In this document: piece after piece, positions 8,469 to 15,527 of the stretch
Numbering within the stretch: position 1 is the stretch's first letter
Layout of the letters: each line of letters begins with the position of its first letter
From: a bacterium
GTDB taxonomy: Bacteria > Patescibacteriota > Minisyncoccia > Phycocordibacterales > JABMNX01
Direction: 5' to 3'
Assembly (NCBI GenBank): GCA_002687905.1
Contig: NZBM01000014.1
Coordinates: 1-44,383 of the forward strand
Length of the DNA: 44,383 nucleotides
The notes under the pieces: generated by a model
Database searches by the model: none
Told to the model about the DNA's origin: nothing
What the model saw: the letters and a program-made list of their open reading frames with translations, nothing else
Position numbers and translations under genes: made by a program

Positions 8469-9224
8469 ATGTGTTCTTTAAAAAAGGTGGCCACCACCAT
8501 CTTGGCAGTGGCAGCAACTTTGTTCGTGGTATTTGGCGCGCACGCCTCGACCACTGACGTACTTGGTCGAGACGGGTGCACACCCTACCAACTCAAGATC
8601 GGTGACCGCATACACACAACCAACCGAAATGGCACCATGGAGCTCGTCTTTGCGGGCGTGGAAACGGAAGGTTCGCACGCCGGCGAGGCTCGGTTCAACG
8701 CCACATGGAAGGGTGACAACAGATGGATCCGGTACCAGAAGTCTGACAGCCTCAACATCACAGCTGTCTACCGTCCGGACAGTGGCAGACTAGTCGCGGC
8801 TTCCAGGCGCACACCAGCTATAGAATTCTGGCCGGCACACCTAGTCACCGGACAGGTTCTACAGCCAATGGTGGAGTACGTCTATAGCTGGAACTACGGC
8901 TTCTTCACAAGGGGTTCGACCACCCGCACCCTCGAGAAAGTAGAAGTTCTGAACTGCGAACTTATCGAGATCGGGAGCGGGCAAAAAGTGCACGCCCACC
9001 ACATCAGAATAACTGACAGAAGACATATGGCGGATGGCAGAAAGGCCAACCGCCCACGCGTTGAGTCATGGTGGGTTGTGGAAGGTGTTGGGAAAGTTAA
9101 GGGGGTAAACAAAGAGTTTCCTCAGAATAACTTTCACATCAGCTTTGTGCAACCAGTCCAGGGTCGCGATAACCAAGGAGAAGGGGCCCAGACCCGAAGC
9201 CCCCAAGAAGACAGGGGTCAGTAA
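8469..9224 (+). CDS. GC-rich cassette: secreted protein of unknown function
   Basis: The 251-residue protein has a Sec signal (MCSLKKVATTILAVAATLFVVFGAHAS, cut near AHA). A mature beta-rich domain follows, with a repeated tryptophan pattern (NATWKGDNRWIRY, YSWNYGFFTRG, RVESWWVVEGVGKVKGV) and a low-complexity Gln/Gly/Asp tail. The layout is reminiscent of periplasmic beta-barrel-like domains that end in a GxGxVxxV strand, but I cannot name a family. A GGAAAGG Shine-Dalgarno precedes the ATG. Codon use is GC-rich, unlike both neighbours. It lies between two converging AT-rich genes with its own promoter and terminator. Confidence 0.8.
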   Translation: MCSLKKVATTILAVAATLFVVFGAHASTTDVLGRDGCTPYQLKIGDRIHTTNRNGTMELVFAGVETEGSHAGEARFNATWKGDNRWIRYQKSDSLNITAVYRPDSGRLVAASRRTPAIEFWPAHLVTGQVLQPMVEYVYSWNYGFFTRGSTTRTLEKVEVLNCELIEIGSGQKVHAHHIRITDRRHMADGRKANRPRVESWWVVEGVGKVKGVNKEFPQNNFHISFVQPVQGRDNQGEGAQTRSPQEDRGQ

Positions 9225-9253
9225 CGACGACGACGGCTCGTCGCCCTAAACAA

Positions 9254-9316
9254 GGCTGGCTAGCCCAGCCGCCAACACAACCGGCGCACTCACGATGCGC
9301 CGGTTCTTCTTTTTAT
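9254..9316 (+). terminator. terminator region of the 8469-9224 gene
   Basis: Two hairpins in series: GGCTGG/CCAGCC at 9254-9270, then AACCGGCGCA/TGCGCCGGTT (9279-9288 with 9296-9305) followed by CTTCTTTTT. The second is a strong intrinsic terminator. It also separates the cassette from the converging gene whose stop is at 9313. Confidence 0.9.
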
Positions 9317-10776
9317 AAAATCAAATTATAAAAAATTACCCCTTCTTTATCTCGACTAACTTTCTCCAAAATTTTACCACTCGGACTTATTACCGCAGAA
9401 GGACCAGTCTTCATAGAGTGGAGAACATAAGAATTATTTGAAATAGCTCTAAGTTGTGAGGCTCGAAGATGAGCTTTTCTCGCTAAATAACTACCAAAAT
9501 CGCCAGTATTCCCAGAGACTATTATTATCCTCGATGATCTCTCTTCTTTTAAGAGAGATCGAACAATAAAGGGATGAAATCCCTCACTACATGAGAGTGC
9601 TGGTATATTAACCCCCCCTGCTTCAGTATTAATAGTTAAGAGAGCTGACTCTCCTCTTTCGTAGCGCTTTGAAAAATTCTCGAGCTTAGGAAAAATAGCG
9701 TCAATAAATTTTGGAATTGAGTCAGAAAATGGAAATAGACTTTCCTTTTCAGAAATTGATATACTTCCATCTTCATTAAAAGACGCCGTAACTAAATACC
9801 TTTTACTATCTCTATCCAAGGTCAAACTGCTAACTATAGATCTTGATTGAAATGGTGCAAGCAGTGATAATTCTACATACTTTTTATTTAATTCACTTGT
9901 TTCTACGTTTCCAAAATATTGCCCAGGGAGCAGGAGCAAATCTACATCTTTATCGGGATAGAGGCTTAGTACAGAAATTGTTTTTTTGTGTAGCCCATCA
10001 AAGTATTGCTGCCCAGGACTACTAATAAAATTTGGCTGAACAATAGCTATATTAATACTTCCGATACTTATTTTTCCATTTTTAAGACCGTCAATTATAG
10101 AACCAGTGATAAAAAGCATCATCAAGATTAGTGCAGGCGCTAATATTAGGAGGATTCTTTTTTTGCTACTTAATTTATAGAAATGAGATCTGTGCTTGAA
10201 TATTAATAAAACAAGAATATTAAAAGAAACCACAATAAATGTAAGTAGAAATACATCTCCTATAAATGCAAATTGTCTTAGAGATTCTTGTGGAAGTAAC
10301 GCTTCGCCAATGTGTCCCCAAAATAAACTGAAGCTAAGAAAGCCAAGTAGCAACTCATGTATAACAAATACAAAAGGAAGGTAGAGTAGCCGGGCTAAAG
10401 TATTTTTTGTGCACAAATACACAACTGTAAGTGATATTCCAATTACTAAGGCACGAAGCAGTATATAAATTAGAATTGAAAACTTTATTGAATTTATAAC
10501 TGTCGTGTCCAAAAGAGCATTTATTGATTCTATTGAAAGCAGTGGAAAACTAAATGTGAGAGTGTATAAAAAACTAAACACAAATATTACGGTGACTAAT
10601 TCTTTTTGTTTTTTGATAGATTCCAACAATAAAAAAATTGGTACAAGAGAGATAAAAGACAAAAACCAAAGAACATCAATCCAATGAGAAATTCCAATTA
10701 AAACCACTGAAGACAGTATTAGAAATTCGGCATTAAGTTTTTGAAATATCTTGGATGGGTTTTTTATATTTTCCAT
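9313..10776 (-). CDS. Lnt-like protein lacking the catalytic Glu
   Basis: The 487-residue protein has Lnt architecture: six to seven N-terminal TM helices and a C-terminal nitrilase-fold domain. Of the expected Glu-Lys-Cys triad, Lys (SEKESLFPFSDS) and Cys (PALSCSEGF) can be placed. The Glu position, normally PE in the motif after DVDLLLLP, reads LLLLPGQYFG, so the acidic residue is missing. The GE of the Lys motif is also changed to SD. It may be inactive, non-acyltransferase, or a specialised partner. Its start overlaps the stop of 10764-11933 by 13 bp, so it is the last gene of operon 2. The intact paralogue is at 3815-5311. Confidence 0.75.
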   Translation of the reverse strand: MENIKNPSKIFQKLNAEFLILSSVVLIGISHWIDVLWFLSFISLVPIFLLLESIKKQKELVTVIFVFSFLYTLTFSFPLLSIESINALLDTTVINSIKFSILIYILLRALVIGISLTVVYLCTKNTLARLLYLPFVFVIHELLLGFLSFSLFWGHIGEALLPQESLRQFAFIGDVFLLTFIVVSFNILVLLIFKHRSHFYKLSSKKRILLILAPALILMMLFITGSIIDGLKNGKISIGSINIAIVQPNFISSPGQQYFDGLHKKTISVLSLYPDKDVDLLLLPGQYFGNVETSELNKKYVELSLLAPFQSRSIVSSLTLDRDSKRYLVTASFNEDGSISISEKESLFPFSDSIPKFIDAIFPKLENFSKRYERGESALLTINTEAGGVNIPALSCSEGFHPFIVRSLLKEERSSRIIIVSGNTGDFGSYLARKAHLRASQLRAISNNSYVLHSMKTGPSAVISPSGKILEKVSRDKEGVIFYNLIL

Positions 10777-11933
10777 CCGATTTCGCGAAGTAAATCACCC
10801 ATTCGATCGTCCACCCTTACCATGTTAAGTGTTGATCTTTGTAGAGTATTAGTTTCATCTTCACCAAGTAATCTTAGGAAATTAAAAAATGATAAACTAC
10901 GATCTTCATTTTCAAAAAGCACATCCAACAAACTTTTAACATCTTCGGCGCGATCTTCATGACCTAATGTTGTTAAATTTGACAAGAAAAGACCATAAAA
11001 ATATCTAGTATAAAGATCTGGATTTCTTCCCTCTACAGATCCTGACAACTCGCTAAACTCCTTCATGGCACTTTGGTAAGAATCCTCAGCAATAATCTTG
11101 TTTTCTTCCTTTCCCTCAACAACAAAAAGGCCGGCATATATATTGCCTTTTAATCTGAATGTAGAAATCCTTGTCTGCGGAGATAAACCACCTCTAGCTA
11201 CGCTCAAATCTTCTTGGGAAATTGTATTTTCGAAAGACTTATTTGCCTCAGTAAGATACACTTTGAGTTGGTCCAAATATATAGACCTCTTCTCCTGGCC
11301 TAGTTTTTTATCTGGCCCACCAAACCTATCTTCAAGAAGTCTGTTTCCGTACCAAAAAGCAACCCTATACAAACCTTCTATTGTTGGAAATAATTCATTT
11401 GCAAAATCATAAGCTCTTTTGAGTCCTTGTTCTATACCCTCTCCTTCTTTAAGAAAAGAGCCCCAAATATTGTCCCCCGAAAATATCTCTCTTCTGGCGA
11501 ATTCCTCATTATAAGTACCAGAGTATACATCTAAAGCATATATTATCGATCCAGCTCGATAACGGCTTGGATATTCTTCTTGAATTGATACTTCTTTGAG
11601 GACCTGAACTCCTTGTAGTGTTTTATCAGTAGAAATATGCGCTACTCCTAAATTTATTTTCGCCAAAGCTTCTTCGGCTGGATTATCTGACTTTCTCACC
11701 GCTTCTTCAAAAAGTGCCACCGAAGATGAGTCGCGCTTTAAAAATAAGTCCCTACCTTCGTCAAAAGAAGAAGCAAATTCACTTATCTCTTTCTTATCCT
11801 TACTAAAAGGCCCCTTTATGAAAAAATATATCCCTCCTAATATAACTAAAACCAAAGCAAATATTATTGCAACAATTAAATACATCTTTACAATTCCTTG
11901 AGTCTCTAAATCTCGTTCTGGTAATTCGTCCAT
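10764..11933 (-). CDS. membrane-anchored helical-repeat protein (TPR-like)
   Basis: The 389-residue protein has a short cytosolic N-terminus, one TM helix (about 18-40) and a long extracytoplasmic helical region with weak TPR-like pairs (for example EEALAKINLGVAHISTDK and TRISTFRLKGNIYAGLFVVEG). No enzyme motif is visible. It lies 8 bp after the rhodanese gene and overlaps the Lnt-like gene, so it is firmly in operon 2. Its position beside an Lnt-type gene mirrors the TPR gene of operon 1, although the two TPR-like proteins are not obviously similar in sequence. Confidence 0.75.
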   Translation of the reverse strand: MDELPERDLETQGIVKMYLIVAIIFALVLVILGGIYFFIKGPFSKDKKEISEFASSFDEGRDLFLKRDSSSVALFEEAVRKSDNPAEEALAKINLGVAHISTDKTLQGVQVLKEVSIQEEYPSRYRAGSIIYALDVYSGTYNEEFARREIFSGDNIWGSFLKEGEGIEQGLKRAYDFANELFPTIEGLYRVAFWYGNRLLEDRFGGPDKKLGQEKRSIYLDQLKVYLTEANKSFENTISQEDLSVARGGLSPQTRISTFRLKGNIYAGLFVVEGKEENKIIAEDSYQSAMKEFSELSGSVEGRNPDLYTRYFYGLFLSNLTTLGHEDRAEDVKSLLDVLFENEDRSLSFFNFLRLLGEDETNTLQRSTLNMVRVDDRMGDLLREIGWKI

Positions 11934-11941
11934 AATTTTAA

Positions 11942-12427
11942 TTAATTAAAGCTATACCAGCTATCTTCAACTAGAGGCAGGCCAGCGTCTCCCCATCCAC
12001 GTATTCCATTTGCGCTCCTTTTTATATTAGAAAACCCATGATGTTCTAGATAGTGGTAGGCAACACCAGCAAGAGCCCCTCCTGTACAAATTAATACTAT
12101 TTCCTTCCCTTTTCTTGGAAGTCTATCTTTTTCAACCGAAAGAAGGTGGATTGGTATGTTTATTGAGCCTTCGGCGTGCGCTTTAAAGTATTCATTAGGA
12201 GACCTTACATCTATAAATATGTAGTCGTCGCTATTTTCTTTGAAATCTTCATAAAATATCGTAGGATCAACGTCATTTATAGAAGGAGATACTAGAGCAA
12301 TGTTTTTTAGTGGAGTAAGGTAAATAATCGTACTTGAAATAAGAACCCCTAAAACAAATATAGAAAGGAAGAGCGGATATAGCTTAGGATTATTAAACTT
12401 TTTGCTCGCCTTCATACTACTTTCCAT
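11942..12427 (-). CDS. membrane-anchored rhodanese-domain protein
   Basis: The 161-residue protein has one TM helix (about 18-38) and a single rhodanese domain: YIFIDVRSPNEYFKAHAEGSINIP (CH2A-type motif, shown in part) and the active loop LICTGGALAG with the catalytic cysteine. Rhodaneses carry sulfur as a persulfide or take part in thiol exchange. The domain would face outward given the N-terminal anchor. The start overlaps the stop of the Hint-domain gene by 11 bp; an ATG at 12415 is an alternative. Together with the TlpA-like protein it gives operon 2 two thiol-active extracytoplasmic proteins. Confidence 0.85.
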   Translation of the reverse strand: MESSMKASKKFNNPKLYPLFLSIFVLGVLISSTIIYLTPLKNIALVSPSINDVDPTIFYEDFKENSDDYIFIDVRSPNEYFKAHAEGSINIPIHLLSVEKDRLPRKGKEIVLICTGGALAGVAYHYLEHHGFSNIKRSANGIRGWGDAGLPLVEDSWYSFN

Positions 12428-13406
12428 TTAACACCAAGAAGAAATTGTCTCCATCCTCTGAAACCAAAAAATTTTCAGACTCTGTTTTAGGATGAAATAC
12501 CTCTGATTCCTCCCGATATGAAGAGATGTTATGAGAAAAAGACTCTTTTTTAACTACTGCTCTATTTTCAAATGCACCAACCTCTTTTGTAAGGACAAAT
12601 AAAGGAGTGCCTTTTCTAAGGGTTCTCGCACGAACTCCCTCATAATTGTCCCCAATCACAAACCTGTGTGTATCAACTGCTTCTACTTGAGCGCCTCCTG
12701 AAGACATTATCTTTGCAAACATTCTTAAACCTCTCTTAAATGCATACATTCCGGTGACTTCAACTTCTCTCACTTTTGGCTCCCTTCTAAATCCATTGTA
12801 TTCAAAATCAACTCCAAGAATCTTTTCCCCCACCTTAAGATCCTTGAGCTCTTTGTGAAGTATTTCTCCACTTGCTCCAAATCCTACTGCAACTTTTACC
12901 GATCCTTTAAAACAGCAACCACCACCACCGTCATCGGAATCACCCCCAACTCCATCACAACCCCCTCCGCCTCCACTGCCTCCGCCGTCGCCTCCGCCGT
13001 CGCCGTCGCCGTACCCTCCTTGGCTATAGTATGAACCCTGTGAATAATAGCTTCCTTGTGAATAGTAGGAGCTTTGTGAATAGTAGGAGCTTTGTGAATA
13101 GTAAGAGCTTTGGCTGTAATAAGAGCCCTGTGAATAGTACGAGCCTTGTGAATAATATGAACTTTGTGAGTAATATGAGCTTTGGCTATAAGGAACATCG
13201 GCATGAGCAACAGAAAAAAAGAAAGAATCTTCAATTATCTCGCCATCTCCATTTTCTCTTTCGTCGCCATCTGATGATGAGTTCGCGATATCTCTCAATT
13301 TCTCTTCAGCAGAAAGACCTAACACAGTTGCACCAAGACCCAAAAGGCCGAGTGACAACATTCTTCTTGTTTTTGCTACTTTTCCTAAAAGCATATTTAA
13401 ATACAT
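12417..13406 (-). CDS. exported YSQ-repeat, Gly-rich protein with C-terminal Hint domain
   Basis: Visible parts of the 329 residues are a long N-terminal leader with hydrophobic segment MLSLGLLGLGATVLG and a possible cleavage site SVAHA before Asp70. Ten YSQ motifs in near-perfect YYSQSS/YYSQGS hexads follow (about 73-130), then a Gly/Asp tract with Cys150 (132-163), then Cys164-Cys165. Residues 164-329 look like a Hint domain (hedgehog/intein fold): CCFKGSVKV, LKDLKVGEKILGVDF, VTGMYAFKRG, VDTHRFVIGD, LRKGTPLFVL and a closing NFFLV. Hint domains rearrange a peptide bond at the first Cys, releasing or transferring the upstream segment. The usual terminal His-Asn is absent and block B is atypical (VDTH), so splicing is unlikely and cleavage only possible. 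Confidence 0.78.
   Translation of the reverse strand: MYLNMLLGKVAKTRRMLSLGLLGLGATVLGLSAEEKLRDIANSSSDGDERENGDGEIIEDSFFFSVAHADVPYSQSSYYSQSSYYSQGSYYSQGSYYSQSSYYSQSSYYSQSSYYSQGSYYSQGSYYSQGGYGDGDGGGDGGGSGGGGGCDGVGGDSDDGGGGCCFKGSVKVAVGFGASGEILHKELKDLKVGEKILGVDFEYNGFRREPKVREVEVTGMYAFKRGLRMFAKIMSSGGAQVEAVDTHRFVIGDNYEGVRARTLRKGTPLFVLTKEVGAFENRAVVKKESFSHNISSYREESEVFHPKTESENFLVSEDGDNFFLVLNGK
13036..13200 (-). repeat. tandem 18-bp coding repeats (YYSQ[S/G]S)
   Basis: Nine to ten imperfect 18-bp units encode the Tyr-Tyr-Ser-Gln-Ser/Gly-Ser hexads of the Hint protein. Units such as TTTGTGAATAGTAGGAGC (plus strand) recur almost unchanged next to each other, so copy number could vary by slippage in steps of six residues. 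Confidence 0.9.
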
Positions 13407-13433
13407 TATATATTCCCAATGCTTTACAACAAA

Positions 13434-14888
13434 CTATCTTAATATTGGATGTGGGATAGTGTTTGGAAATTTAGACTTTTCAGAAACCCCCATCAAACGA
13501 CTAGCGCCTAAAGTTATATTCTTCTCTTTTAAGTAAAGCGGTACCAAAGCTGGAACAATCGTCTTAAGCACGACATAATTCACGCCTTTTAAGAACTTTT
13601 CTGAAGCAAAATATACATATATTTCATATTCATTTCCCATATCCCTCAAGCGCTTTTTTATTGTTTTCAACTCTTCAATAGGACTCTCAATTGAGCTCTT
13701 GGAGCTTTCTAATTCCTTGATATCCTTCTCTTCTCCTTTAAGAAACCAATCTATTTTATTTAAATCGTCTAAATTGCTCCAGAAAAGAATCCTCTCCGTT
13801 TCGTCAAAATTTTCTTTATCTAATTTTCCCGGAGAAAAGATATTAGGCTCAAATATATAGTGGGAAGAGAGACTTTTCATCAAAGAGTACCTTATAGCCT
13901 TAATAGCAGAGCCTGCACATCCCAAACCAACGCTTACAAAGTTACTAACTCCATTGTTTTTGATTATCACACTTGCATAAACAGGTATCCCAACATCCTC
14001 CGTTGAGATATCGAGTATTGAGACTTTGAGAGATTGTTTCTTTAAGTTTGAGATAATTTCTCTGATAAAAACATCTTCTATTGAACCGATCTTGACTCTT
14101 TGAGGAGTTAAAAAATTTAGCCAGTGTATCAAAAATGCATCATTTACAATTGCCTTTCTTAGTGAACGGAGAAGAGCGGAGTCGTAATCAAACATACCTG
14201 AAGCAGTGTAAGAATTTGACTCCCTTAGAAATGGATCTATCTCATCATTTTCTAAATGTATGTCGTAATTGCTAAAAATTAATTGTGACGGAATAAAAGA
14301 CGTTGTGTTTGTGGATATATTTTCTCCAAGCGTCCAAGAAATTGGAGCTCTGTCTCCATGGTGAAGATCCATTCTCTTTTCAATTTGTTCCTTTGAAAAA
14401 CCTGCTAATTTATTAGGGTTTAAAAAATCCTTACCTTTATCTTTAAGAGCCTCTATTGAGGCTCTTAAATCCTCCTTTTTTACTTTAAGAGCTTCGTGCT
14501 CTAAAAAAGAGCCGATTGATTTTGATATTGCCTCATTCGAGCTAAAAGATACCGAGGGTTTGTACAAGAAGTCACCGCAGGAAACATTGGCTATTATGGG
14601 AGAGTTCTGTTCTCCCCTTCTCCCAAATATATTTACTTCTAAGTTCTCAATATGGAGATTTTTCTCAAGATACCTGAGTAAGTTTGGCCAATCATCAGCC
14701 TTTAATACCTCAAGTTTGCCGGAAAGAGCCCTAACTAAATTGGCTAGGTAATTAAGTATTTTCTCACTGTGATTTTCCCTTATTTTAAAACCCCTATCCG
14801 CCTTTTGTTTTTTAAGAGTGTCTTTGGAAGTTATTTTGGAAACTAATACTGGTGTGACTACTCTGTCTATTTTTTCATCCTTGTTCAT
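13434..14888 (-). CDS. YcaO-family protein (divergent)
   Basis: The 484-residue protein matches the YcaO domain in order. It has a middle segment SYTASGMFDYDSALLRSLRK followed by AIVNDAFLIHW (family: ExIERDAF.xxW). Next come VSILDISTEDVGIPVYAS, then VSVGLGCAGSAIKAIRYSLM, and a C-terminal VVLKTIVPALVPLYL ending NTIPHPILR, the proline-rich tail seen in azoline-forming members. YcaO enzymes use ATP to modify peptide backbone amides (azoline, thioamide, amidine). Several ATP-site acidic or Arg residues are altered (ERDA reads VNDA), so activity is uncertain. The first 60 or so residues are not recognised. It lies 27 bp before the YSQ/Hint gene and 8 bp after the TlpA-like gene; the Cys/Ser/Gly-rich Hint protein is the obvious candidate substrate. 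Confidence 0.72.
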   Translation of the reverse strand: MNKDEKIDRVVTPVLVSKITSKDTLKKQKADRGFKIRENHSEKILNYLANLVRALSGKLEVLKADDWPNLLRYLEKNLHIENLEVNIFGRRGEQNSPIIANVSCGDFLYKPSVSFSSNEAISKSIGSFLEHEALKVKKEDLRASIEALKDKGKDFLNPNKLAGFSKEQIEKRMDLHHGDRAPISWTLGENISTNTTSFIPSQLIFSNYDIHLENDEIDPFLRESNSYTASGMFDYDSALLRSLRKAIVNDAFLIHWLNFLTPQRVKIGSIEDVFIREIISNLKKQSLKVSILDISTEDVGIPVYASVIIKNNGVSNFVSVGLGCAGSAIKAIRYSLMKSLSSHYIFEPNIFSPGKLDKENFDETERILFWSNLDDLNKIDWFLKGEEKDIKELESSKSSIESPIEELKTIKKRLRDMGNEYEIYVYFASEKFLKGVNYVVLKTIVPALVPLYLKEKNITLGASRLMGVSEKSKFPNTIPHPILR

Positions 14889-14896
14889 TATATAAA

Positions 14897-15451
14897 CTAC
14901 TCAACCACGTCTATCATCTCCTCTATTTTCTCAATGAAATATTCCTCTGTTCTCCATCCAAATTCAATAGAATGAACATCGCCGTTTTTCGTAATTAAAA
15001 CTGACGAAGGCGTGATATCTGCTCCGAGTGTAAAGAAGTTATAAATTTCTTCTTCATCACCTCCTAAAAACACAGGGTAATTCACATCAATCTCTTCTAT
15101 AAATTCTCTGCCGGCTTCTACTGATTCTCTGTGTGGTCTATGAATACCAATTATCTCTAAATCTTTATCATAGAAGTCGCGTTTCAACCTTTCTAAAACG
15201 AGTGTCTCTTCTTTACAAAAAGAACACCAAGCAGCCCAGAAGTTTATTATCAAATGTTTTTTCCCCAGAAACTCTGACATTGAGTGCTTCTCTCCAGAGA
15301 AAGTTACGAGTTCAAAGTCAGGTATTGTTGCAAATCTATACGGCTCGCTTCTAAAATTGCCGTAATAGGAAATTGCAAATACCAAAACTAGTAATAGAGC
15401 TGAAGCCAGAAGCGTGTACTTTATATTTTCCTTATACTTCTCTATATACAT
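14897..15451 (-). CDS. membrane-anchored TlpA-like thioredoxin
   Basis: The ATG start at 15451 gives a 184-residue protein with one N-terminal TM helix (about 12-32) and a thioredoxin fold of the TlpA/AhpC-TSA-related type. It has NFWAAWCSFCKEE with the redox CxxC (WCSFC) and the cis-Pro segment DITPSSVLI. An in-frame GTG at 15469 is a less likely start. These proteins reduce or oxidise disulfides outside the membrane. It is the first gene of operon 2, upstream of the YcaO and Hint genes, whose product has adjacent cysteines. That fits a role in keeping a cysteine nucleophile in a given redox state, which is inference. Confidence 0.88.
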   Translation of the reverse strand: MYIEKYKENIKYTLLASALLLVLVFAISYYGNFRSEPYRFATIPDFELVTFSGEKHSMSEFLGKKHLIINFWAAWCSFCKEETLVLERLKRDFYDKDLEIIGIHRPHRESVEAGREFIEEIDVNYPVFLGGDEEEIYNFFTLGADITPSSVLITKNGDVHSIEFGWRTEEYFIEKIEEMIDVVE

Positions 15452-15499
15452 TATTTTGAATTCTATCACGCAAAGCTTATTGACCTCTTAATATTTGCA

Positions 15500-15527
15500 T
15501 TGCTCCAGTCTAATTATCTGGTACAGT
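15500..15527 (+). promoter_or_regulatory. probable promoter of tRNA-Arg
   Basis: TTGCTC (15500-15505), a 16-nt spacer ending TGG, and TACAGT (15522-15527), 20 bp before the tRNA. It overlaps the 3' end of the antisense recombinase reading frame. Confidence 0.5.

Noticed and set aside
13036-13200. CRISPR-like regular repeats
   Set aside because: Units are 18 bp with no spacers and encode the YSQ hexads in frame.
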